Part shown: in pieces, positions 23,637-35,600 of the stretch
How positions within the stretch are numbered: position 1 is the first letter of the stretch
Layout: the number at the start of each line of letters is the position of its first letter
Assembly (NCBI GenBank): GCA_963931925.1
Contig: OZ007571.1
Location: forward strand, 13,340,506-13,404,505
From: Onchidella celtica
Taxonomy: Eukaryota > Mollusca > Gastropoda > Systellommatophora > Onchidiidae
Length of the DNA stretch: 64,000 nt
Direction: 5' to 3'
Translations under genes and position numbers: made by a program
The notes under the pieces: model-generated
Told to the model about the DNA's origin: nothing
What the model saw: only the letters and a program-made list of their open reading frames with translations
Databases searched by the model: none

Positions 23637-26600
23637 AAGGTTTATCTGTCTGTTTGTTCTATCTACCTATCTATCTATCTATTCTCATCATCCGTTTTCT
23701 TCCCTCTGGGCTTACCCCACCCTCTCGCACCGTGTCGTATACATTAACACCATTGGCTTTACATTGTAGTTGTGGTGAGTTGTGTCGGTTGAATCAGTCT
23801 GGTGGTGTTGTTGTTTTTTTGTGTTTTTTTCAATCGAGGAATTTTATTCAATTTAATGTCATAGTGTACGGAAATGGTATGTGAGTGACTATAAACAAAT
23901 GAAAGTTACAAAATCAATCACAATCAAATTAAAGCTACAAAATCAATCACAATCACCGCTATTTTTCAACCCATTACCTAGGCCAGCATCGAGCGCTCAC
24001 CCCACATCGCGATGGTGAGATGGGGTTTCAATGCGGACCATTCCGGCTCGCGTCGGGAAGCAGGGACAGAGACGGCTGGCGACGCGACGCGTGGAATCTA
24101 GTTCACTAGTGTATATCTATGAGGTAAACTAAGAATTACAAAACAGTTTTGGCCCGTGATTTGTTAACAGTAAGGGAAAGGGGTGAGCAAAGGTTGTTTT
24201 CAGCGAGACGCTTTGCGTCGAGGCGTTGACCTTCGGTTTCTCGTGCAGTAGTTTCTGTCCACGAGTTCTAATCTTTTGCAGAGTCATCTATCCAATAGGA
24301 TTTTAGGGTTTTTAAATCTTATTAACCTATTTAGAGGACGGCCTTGATTTTTAGTTGCAAGGCCGTAGCTGACTTGCAGCATGCAGTAGTAGTAATAAAT
24401 AATTCTGCAGAATGAGCTCGCATGGCTGAGCCAATCATATCTAGAGATCTCGACGGTAGTTTGCAGGATATTATATAAGTGGGCTCAAGAGCCCTGTAAT
24501 TTGCCACAAGTAGATTTGAAAGTATCCATTTACGATGTGACCGACGAATTGGGTTCTCAAGCCAGGTATGAGAACGAGACGTAGCCGAGCAGTCTGAAAA
24601 TACTCAACGTACGAGGAGCGGATGACAGAGATAGCTCCAGAGCCATAGCGTACCGCACCCTAGTCCACCAAAGCGATACTCTGAAACCACATTCACAATT
24701 GCCGTGAGTGTGTCAATGGTAAAGCATTTTGACTCATTGTTTTGTCTACCAGGAATTCAGCAGAAGTTCCCAGCATTGTAGCAAATGTTCCAAGAGCCAC
24801 CGCCGAGCAGCGCCGTTGTTGCATATAAAATGTCTGTTTGTAATTGAATAGGCATGTGTTTAAGAAGTGAAGAAATGTAACATGTTTATTTATTAGTTAA
24901 GAAGTAGAATCTGTATTTTATAAATTAGCAAGTGCCAGGACCATTTTTATCCGAATATAATTGTGAATTAACTTTTATAGGTCCTTGGACAGCGATTCGT
25001 GTGACTTGTAACAGTTGAAAGGATAGCGATTGTTTCCATTTGTGGAATACTTTGAAGTGAACATTAATATTGTCATTGGAGACTCTTACTCCAACAGTTC
25101 AACATTGTTATTGCAGTTGCCTTGAATTACATTGTCCATCTTATTTGTAATTATTTTGAATATATTGTCGTGGCCCTGGAATGAAGGAATCACCACCAAC
25201 TTCCTTGAGATACGTGAACCCATCTTGCCTTGTCTGCGTTTGAGGAGTTGAGTGCCTCCTCCTAGTGTTTGACAGTCTTTTTCTTCTTTTTCTGTGTTAG
25301 AGTAGTGGGAGGTCGGCGCGGGTTCTCACGTTTGCGGATCTTCTTTGCCAAAGTGGTGGCTTGGTCACAGACTTTGCCGTTTCGACAATTTGTGTGGTCG
25401 CACAACATCCAGTGGTGATTTAAACTGAGTGGATCTGCATTCGTGCTAATAGTCTTTTTAGAGCTCTTTATCCGTATAGATTGTGGCGTTCCATCTTCCT
25501 CTGTTTAGGAAGACGTCTCTTCTGTCTTTTTCTCAGAATATCTGTACATACGTTTCAGGCTGTAGGGTCTGTGGTTGTTCGTCCTTTCTCGTTCGTCTAG
25601 CGTCGTGTATAGTTTTTTTTTTTTTATTATACCTTTAACATTATTGTGGTATTTCCATTCCTTATTTCCTTATTATGACTGGGTAATTCATGTGTCCATT
25701 GACACATTGAATAATTTAATCTGGTTATAGTGAGAGAGATTGAGGCTTATAAGCCTAGAGTATATATGAAGGGCTTCATCACAAAACGCGTTATACAACA
25801 AAATTTGAAAAACGGGGTTTTCCCTCTCATTTGGAAGATAAGGGGACATTACAGGGGCGCCAAGTCAGCCGAAAAGAAACGGACAACAGAGGCTGAACTG
25901 AAAGAAAGCGACGCCACCGAAAAGAGCAAGCGGCAAGCTTATCCACTGCAGCCACCCCCCCTCCCCCACCCCCACGCCTGCTCAGTGTATGGGAAACACT
26001 TCCGTGTCCGGGTTTGACACGCCAGCCATCTCCGGACATACCCAGTCCCAACCCCTTCATAGAGGTGGTCCTCATCGCCTGCGATGGACGAACATCATCA
26101 TCACACGGCCGGGTATCATCAAAGATTCTAGATACAGTAAGATGGGACAGCTACCGCGCTAGCGTGTTTGGCAAGCACAGATTTCACACGGTCACCCAGC
26201 GGCGAATGCGCTCAAGTCGTGAACTATGCCGTATTTTATAAAGAAATATAAGGAAAATATTGAAATTTGTTCACTATTAAGTTATCGCTGTAGGCCTTGA
26301 TGGAAGTCACTTGTTTTGTAATTATAACTTCAATCGCTGCAGGAAAACTCTGACTATTTATCGTTCTTTTAATGGAATAATTCTGCATTATTAATTTATA
26401 TTTATATCAAGCATTTTTTTCATGTGATTGGCCATGGATTCCGCCCCCGATCAGCGCGCAAACTGTGTGAACGACTCTTTTAGAGGCGCGAAGAAGGGAG
26501 TGTCGCATCTTATTGTATCTAGCATCTTTGGTAGCGTCAGCCAAAGTGGTTTGGGAACAGCTTTGAATTTCATGAATTTTCCGCACCTTTAAGCACCATT

Positions 26601-29600
26601 GCACACCTTATAAACGTTTATTATGAACATCCCAAACACATTTTCAGTGGAAGATTTGCGACCTTAGTTCTTGTTTGTCCTATGTCCATCTTCTGAAAAA
26701 CTAAAGTCTTTTATTATGTAAAAGAAGTATAACAAATGCATACTTTAACATTTGTTTAAAATGCGTTGTGGCACATATCAAGCTGTTTCACAGTTCCCAT
26801 TTATTCTAATCCCTTATAATACTAAAGCCGCAAACGTTTAACGTCGAATTTCACAGTTGTGCAAAAAGTAGAGTTAAAACAAACAAGAACTGAGGTCACG
26901 ACTATGCAATTTCCCTAACGAGTTCTATAAAGACAGAAACGCATTTCAGACGTGTGTCAAAGTGCTTTCGGGATCATTCCATATGAGCGAACCATATGAA
27001 TTACGCTGAATTGAATGTTCCAGTGAAAATGAATAATAAATGCACTGGCTGCATCATTCGGGAGCACGGCGACGAGGCCCTTTCTCTGTACAACTGTGAC
27101 CTTTACCCGAATGAGTGTAACTGGCCCAAGTAAAAGTGTTTCCCGTTCGAACTACAGTCGAGCACGGAAAACTCGAATTCTTTGGGGTCGCTTCATTTAG
27201 TTCGAGTTTGCCGAATTTCGAGGAATACGTGAAGCATTAATAATGAGGTATTATTGCTGCATATTCAAGGAAAATAATACAACTGACACCGTGGCCACGA
27301 ATTACTTGTACTTCCCCTAACGCCCCCCCCCCACCCCCCGTCCTCCCATGGCCAGTTGAAAGAGAAGCAAATAGATGTATTCAACTGGCGCACGTGGCGA
27401 GAGCGGCACGCGACCTTGTGCCCGAACGTTTTTTTGTTCTCTTCTGGAAGTGCTTCGGTAAGGCAAGGCAAGCCCAACAGTGATAAAATAAACTAAAAGG
27501 TGAACACAACTCACCATTTTTCTCAGTTCGTACGGCAACGCTTCCTTTCTTTTTTTTTTTTCTATTGCGGTATGGCTATGACAAGTATGAGCGCGGGACC
27601 ATATATCATACATGACCACGTAGTACAATGTCGTGTACATCTATGCGTGGGACAAACCAAAAAATAAAAAAGGTTATTTCCTGTACTGCCCGAATCGGTC
27701 GTCTCAGGTATTTTAGTCCCCTTTTTTATCGGGTGAAGGGGGAGAGGGCGACTATACGCACCATTTAAATATTGATATACTGGGTTTGTGTTCCAGTTGA
27801 TGTAAATTTCAGCACGTTGTGACAGGGAGAGTCAGGTGATCTGAACTGCTACCCTTTAAAAACGAAACTGTCTCGAATTGTCGTAGAAATAAATGAAAAC
27901 AGGATCCAATGAACTATTAACATTAACTTTTAATAACTGTAGATGAACGCTGGGTATCTCACAACTTTTACTTATAAGGAAGGCATGAAGAATACACAGA
28001 ATGACAGGATTTTGCCCATATGCGGAATAATAGTAGCTTGCGCACACACTCACTCGCCTGCCATCCTTTATATACCCATCCACATAGATCGTTCACGAAC
28101 GGGAAATCCACAAACTACGGGATACATGAAGGCCATCTAATCGCACTTGGATACGTCACAGAATTGCGTTACTCCAAGGCCAACCTAGCGCAATTACTCC
28201 GACATGAATGACATCGTGTGTTCTCGATAGACCTACAATAAACAATTACGTCACACAGCGAGACGTCACAGAGAAGTAAAACTAACCCACGAGGGGTCGC
28301 CGAGGGCTGCGGACAACATTGTTAGCCCTTAGGACTAGGACGCTACAATTTGATTACGGGTAACTTGGCTTAGTGTTCTTGCAGAAGTGAGATGATTGAA
28401 CCTGGGTAGAGTGCTACAACAATTTGTTGCCTTAAAAGAGAATATTCAAGTTCCTAGAAAACGAGCCCAGAAACTTTCAAGGGCTTGAAAGTGAAGCCTG
28501 GAATCCTGACCTGTTGGTATTCTTCTTTTGATATTACCTCACCTGGATGATTTCAGTATTCAGCACCAAGGAAAAAACTAGCCTACATTTCAACTGGCAG
28601 CGGCAGTTTAAATTAAATGTCAACTTATGATACTGTAATACATCTAATAACTGGCAATTTTGACTGGTTTATGTAACACATCATGTACTCACTTGTGTGA
28701 CATGTTCTCCCTGTGTAACCATCTACACAGCCCTGTGAACAATGCCCGTCTATATGGTTACAGTTGGTTCTATCCACCTTACAGTTCCCACTGCATGTCG
28801 AACGACAATCTCGTCCATACATACCTGGAGAACATTCTGTAAACAAGCCAGCACATTGCAATGCATACATTATCATTTGGAATCAAGTAAGCTCTGTTAT
28901 CACTTTTACAAACCCACCAAGACGTAACTGTCCAAAACAAAACAAAAACCTATCATATCAACATGTTTTAACACTTTCTTCATTCCTAAGTACAAACTTT
29001 GCCGAACAAATGTATACATAAAAAATATCGTGCAATGAACAGCAACTTTGACATATCCTAATATTTTATAATGCTGTCACATTTTTATGGTAATTATCAC
29101 TAATAAAAAAAAAATAACGAGACTGGTCTCACTTTGAAGGCACCCCATGAACGCACCAAATGAATGCGAGTTTTGTGACTTCTGGAAACTGACTGTCTGT
29201 CATGAACATTTGCAGAGGTTTTACGATTAATGATTTTGTTAACCTTGTTGTGTTGCCTTGACGATTTCTTTTTTTTTTAATGTGCCACGTCACATTTTCT
29301 GACTTATTTGACATAAGGACGTTACTACCTTTTCTCCAAGAATTGTAAAGACTCATGGATATTTCTAAAGAACAACTTGTGTGTGCATCAAATTTTGCCA
29401 CTAACTCGGGAAAAACTGCGAGTGAGACTTTCGATTTGCTGAAGACTGTTTTTGAGGCAGACGCAATGAGCAGGCCACGATTTTTTTTAATGTGCTGAAG
29501 GTTTGTTTGATAATAAGCTCGGCCGGGAGCGTCCAGCCAAAGTATTAACTGATCAAAATGTAGAGAAAGTCAGTGTCGTTATGCATGAAGATTGTAAGCA

Positions 29601-32600
29601 AAACATTCCTAGAGTGATTAGCATCGTTGAGTTTTTTGTGCGGGTCTTGCTAGTACATTCTTCCTGTGTCATGAGTCTAGTGTTATTAAATCTCACGCAG
29701 AGCGTGAGTTGTTTTTTTGGCAGGGCCATGAAAAATTGACTGGTGGCCTTGAACGGTCCCCGCGAATTATTGTTTGTAAGTAAAGAATTACAAAGTTAAA
29801 CTATTATATTCACGCTTTTGGGTTTTGGTGTTCGTGATTAGAAGTAATGAAGTAGGGGTGAGATAAGGTGGGGATTGCTGACATTGTTAAGTATGACTAG
29901 ACACGTTTTTGCACGTTAACTGGCTGGTAGAAGAGTGCAGACGTATTCTTACATTCAAAATGGTGGGGGTTTCGGCCAATGGGATTGCTGAACTAATTTT
30001 ACCAGCGGACTAACCCTGCTGGGTAGTTGGATATTATAAAACATCGTGTAACGTTGAAACTCATTGAATACAGACGAGAAGAAGCATAGTTTTCATGAAG
30101 TATCTCCGGTTGGCCAGTACCTGAACTGTGTGGCCCGAAGACGAGCGGTCCATTGTCATCGGACTGTCTGAGCATAGAGAGAGAGAGAGAGAGCTCTAGA
30201 AAGAAAGGCCTGGGTGGACTGACTTAAAGAGTCCACGCTGCGCTCTTCTGATGTTCGCGCCTACGAATTAGGCGTGACCAGTGGTAACTGATCTTATTAA
30301 CTAATTATGATAGAAGTTCAGAGATTGAGAGAAAACCCACAGCCACATAGGAAGCCAGAGAAAACCACAGCTTGGACTCGACGAACGAGTGTCCTGTATT
30401 GTAAAACTATCTCCATAATACGATTGAAGAATTATGGCACATTGTTGATGAAGTGAATAGTGACTGAGTGATTGCATATATATATATACTTTTACAAGCT
30501 GCTTAAATACCTACAAGCCGATTTGTGCTTCTGTAGGCTTTGAACGTACTGGGCTCTCCTAGCATTCAGTGTACCATGAGAACCCATATTATTTCTGGAG
30601 AGTTTGCCTGGCGACTGGCCAGTGGCGACTAAACTGCTACTGTAGATTGATATCTTGTTTCTTATAATGATACACCAATTGAATAGTAGTTATGGTAGAT
30701 AGCTTAGTATAAGTTGACATTTGGAACTTTATTTTGAACATACCTCTATTGTCTTTTGTTTTATATGAATATTTATGTAATATTATGGCCCGGCCGGCCT
30801 GACAAACATATACTCTTGTTATTTAATAATTTCTTGTGTGTTTGTGTCCGAGTGTGAGTTAGCTGCCTCTCGTGCAGTCATTAGATCCCCAAGACCTCAA
30901 CTCTGCTCGTGACATCCTGAGAAATTGGAAATGAAGAAGGCCCCACCAATTTGTTGCCCGTTTATTATCAGCTAAACAAAAACGGAATCGCACCGAAGAA
31001 TGCTAAGAATTAATGAATTATGTTGCTGCTGATCGAGATTTTTTCAAAAGGATTATGACTAGTGATAAAATTTCGGTGACCCAGAAACAAAGCAGCAGTC
31101 TTCTAAATGAAACGGTCCCTATTCCCAACAACCAAAGAAGCCACAAGCAATGTATGCTTATCCTTTTCTTTGACAGCAAGGACTCCCGGTGAAAGAAAAT
31201 GTGCCACGCGGTCAAAATGTGAACCAGGAATATATCCAAGTTTTAAGGCCACTGAGAGAACAAGTATGTTGAAAGCGACCAGAGTTGTGGATGTCAAAGG
31301 ACTGGTTCCTCTACCACGACAATGCAACCCCTCATAAAGTTCTGCGTGTGCTGCTATACCTTGCTTAAAACAAAATGACAGTTATATCTCATCCCCTTAT
31401 TCCCCTGACGTAGCACGTTATAAGTATATCTTGTCCTGAAAGCTTAAAATGTCACTGAAAGGGCAGCGCTTCCACGACATTGAGGGGATCCAAGAGGCCT
31501 TCGACAGCATCCCAAAGGATGCGATCCAGCGGTGTTTCCAAAGCCTTCACACTCTCTAAAATCGATGTGTAAATGCAGGAGGGGAGTACTTTGAGGGATT
31601 CGATGTGGAATGATACAAAAGTTGAATCGTTTTCGAGGAATCATGCCAGTCCGATTATTTTTTTTATCAAAATGTTATTTCAAATATCACCACACTTGAA
31701 TGATTTCCATGGTTTGAATGAAGAGATTTAATATACATGTACATTTTACCATGAATTTGTGGTAGATGTGGAGTCTACATTTATGCCATGATACAGAGTA
31801 ACTGAGACAGTGCTGATGTACATCAGTATAACTAATTTCCTTCCAGCTGACGATTACTCCTTACTTCACTCTTCCTAGTTTCTTGTAAATTCCGACACTA
31901 GCTGAAGGCAATTCACTCTGGCAAGTGGGCATACAGGCTCCGTCATAGTTTTATTTCTTTCTCATCTAACTATGAAAATTACTGCCAAAGACAAACTGCT
32001 CTTGTGTCGTTATGACATTTACTATGCAAATGCAGCCACATAGGGGTTATTATTATTCCAGATATCCTGGCTGGTATATCAGGTCTACATTATTACACTT
32101 GTGCGACTGTATTTCTACAGCTCCATGCCATACTGGAGATCCCCATCTCCTCTGCCTGAAATAAAAGAATTGCCAGTTGCTGAGTAAAGTTTTGATAGTT
32201 GGAGCTTTTCACATAATGTTAGTTTTTCCGATTTGCCAGAACTCCAGAGACAGTTTAATTGGGTCATTCATTTCAAGATCCCTTTATAAATATTTTAAAT
32301 GTAAACACACATTACTTCAATGCATTCACTAACTTTGATAGGTTTGTGTAACACAAAAATTGTACTTTTTACTCACTTGCGTGACATGTTGGTCGTGTGT
32401 AACCATCTCTACAGCCCCGTGAACAGCTCCCATCTCTATAGTCACAGTTGTTGCCATCTGTCTTACAGTTTCCACTGCATTGGGACTTACATTCTGATCC
32501 ATACATGCCTGAAGGACACACTGTAAACCCAACAATGGAGAGAAATCAATACCTGAAAATTGACCTTTGCAGCTAATGAGTTCTATCACTACTTTTACAA

Positions 32601-35600
32601 GACTATGGTTACAGCTGTTGCCAACTGACTTACAGTTTCCACTACATCTGGAACAACAACCTGGTCCAACATGCCTAAAGGACATGCTATAAAACAGACA
32701 TCACATTGCAATCCATAATTTATCGTCTGCTTTGGAATCAAATAAGATCTGTCATGACTTTTACAAACCCACCAAGCAGGCCAAAAACACCCTGACAAAA
32801 AATACTATCAACACGTTTTGGCACTTTGTTCATTCCTGAGAAGAACTTTGCCAAACAAGTATTATATATCTCTCCAAGGACATTCATTTCAAGTTCCCTT
32901 TATAAATATTTTAAATGTAAACACACGTAAGACTTCAATGCATCACCTGATCTGCAACTTTGATCGATTTGTGTAACACAAAAATTGTACTTTTTACTCA
33001 CTTGCGTGACATGTTGGTCGTGTGTAACCATCTCTACAGCCCCGTGAACAGCTCCCATCTCTATGGTCACAGTTGTTGCCATCTGTCTTACAGTTTCCAC
33101 TGCATTGGGACTTACATTCTGATCCATACATGCCTGAAGGACACGCTGTAAATCCGACAATGGAGAGAAATAAATACCTGAAAATTGACCTTTGCAGCTA
33201 ATGAGTTCTATCACTACTTTTACAAGACTCGTAAACAGTCCATTCGTCTGTACAAAAAAAACCCCCAAAAAACATACTTATTTTTTATATTTAGCTCTTG
33301 CCTAAATAAAAACGGCATTGGTCTTATACATTGCCTAATTAATATAACACCTTTATCACAATATCCTACTTTTTAGTTCTTATTTTTTGATTTGTGCACT
33401 ACGCCACTGGCTGAAACCAATTATCTCTAGCAACAGGGCGCAAGCTCCGTCTCAGTTTCTGGCCCCTCTTCACCTATGTCCATGATAGTTGCTACGACAA
33501 GTAAGCTGTCCTTATGATGGTTATTATACTGTTTTTTTACATGAGGCACATTGTAATCTACATCTGATATCTGAATTGGTTATCAAGTCTGCACAATTAA
33601 GAACGTGAGACTGACAGGCCCATGTCATGTAAAGATAATTATACCTCTGACTGACAAGGGAGAAATGTAATTGTGAAGGCCACACGTTCATGTTAAGCTT
33701 TGATCATTGGAAATTTTCACTGTAATGTTTCCATTGGTTTCCTGGTTTGCCACAATTGCACTGTCTGTTTCATTTTCAATACTTATTTCAACTTATTTTA
33801 GGTCTCGTTGCCAATATCCTAAAACAAAGCACATGCTTACAATACACAATGCACTGCAACTTTGACGCTCACCCGTAACCATGATGTCTCATTCTGTGAT
33901 AATGTATGTAAACATCAGTTCACCTTACCATTTTTCCTACTGTCGCGAGTAGAGTGAGCGGGATTCAAGGATTACGGGGGCATGGAAGTGAGGGATTGAC
34001 TCACGGGATAGTGAGGCTGCTCACCTATATTGACTTCTGTTAGTTAACGTTAAAGCGTGAAATGTTGTGAGTTGAGGGGTCGGCATGAGGCGAGAGCGCT
34101 GTACTGACAATCATTGCAAGTTAAGAGGTCCCAGGGGACAGACGTGAGATCAGAGCAGTCGGGAGATTGTTGTGTGTTTTCCAGTGATGACTGGTAGGTT
34201 GAACTGTGATTTATAATTATGATGATTGATGTATTATATTCGCCTATGACCATGATGTAAATAAGTATATGTGAGGAATGTGGAAGTCAGTGATTACTGT
34301 GTATAGAAATGTGCGCCATGAGCGATAGATGTAAGTTAGGTTCATGGATTCGTAGCGAGAGTGAGTGCTGTGTGGTACGGTGGAGGTGTGTTACCGTAAG
34401 ATGTGTGGTGAGTGAAAGGTGAACTATTGTGTGTACGCTTCATGGTTTGTAATGAGGGGTGAAGTGGTTAGAAATGGTATGGTATTATACCAATGTAATG
34501 TTCTTCTTGTAGGTGCCGGGGTCGGGCAGAGACGCCACCCGCGGTAAGCGAACTAGCACAGGGGATAGGCCAGCATAGGGCCGAAGGCTACGCATAGGCC
34601 AGTGGAGTGAAGCTGTCGAGCAGGACAGGAGGGGCGCATGAGTCGTGGCAGTCTGGCCACAGACAGGGATGTGTATATAATTGTTAATGTGCTCTTAAGA
34701 TGTACTACATGTGATAGTGATATACGACTGTGCTATTGTGATATTAATGTGAATTGAACTATTAACGTGCTATTGCCATGTGAGGAGCTCTTGGAATGCT
34801 CAGGTGTTATTGCCATAGGGAGGTGCTATTGAGAGACTGCGGTGCGAAAGAAATACTGTGTTATTAAGACATTGAGTGGAGAGGCTGAAGCCGAAGTGTC
34901 TTTAAAAGTAACTACCGGGTTGTGGACCCGAGGGAGAGTGCTTGAGGGAAGAAGGCCGTTGGACGGCAGTTGAATAGAGTAATATACTGTATGTCATTGC
35001 ACTGTTATCTTTATCTTTATGTTTAATAAATGTGTGAGTCTGATGGGCTGTTCTGTTAAGTGTTATACGTGTTCGTTCGTGATTGTTGTCTTGTTATAAT
35101 TTATTACATCTCCCAGTCTGGGATTTGTGACACCTACAATAAAAGACAGAGGACATATGTGTAGTCTTTATAATATTATTATACACATAGTGCTAGTATT
35201 TAAGTGAAGAAGAGCAAAAACAGCCTGTACTTTCTGCCTAGCCTGTATAATTAAGACCTTAATGTCACACCTGTTCAACTATTTTAAACTTTTTGGTTAC
35301 GCATAGTATTACTTTGTCATAGTGGATTGCCATAAGTATTTATTATCGATATCGACATAAACTTTTACAATACAATCTATATTTATCTAGCATAATACTT
35401 CACAAAAATAACAACAAAAAATAAAAATTGAAAAAAAAAAAACTCTCAGAGTAAGTGCCAATTTTTTTGGTACGATATCATATCATACAGTTACAAAAAG
35501 GTTCATGTCCATGACCCATGAGTAACAAGGTGTAAAATCTGGGACGCGGAAAATCATTCTGCTATACGTATCCAACTGGGGTTTGTATTATACAAAATTT

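Larger units (their letters stand above)
22094..24121 (+). repeat. Microsatellite-bearing dispersed repeat, copy A
   Basis: Outer parts match copy B at 53349-54371. The left part starts GAGTCATCGTGTTTGTAAACG; the right part includes TTTCAATGCGG and ends GTGGAATCTAGTTCA. Between them lie (TCTA)n, a satellite of GATCT-based units and CT-rich sequence, which have expanded here. No coding capacity seen. Mollusc repeats with a microsatellite core are known (for example pearl-type elements), but I cannot confirm membership. Confidence 0.65.

Noticed and set aside
31018..31327. Minus-strand open frames
   Set aside because: They are antisense to the mariner-like transposase relic, which explains the sequence.
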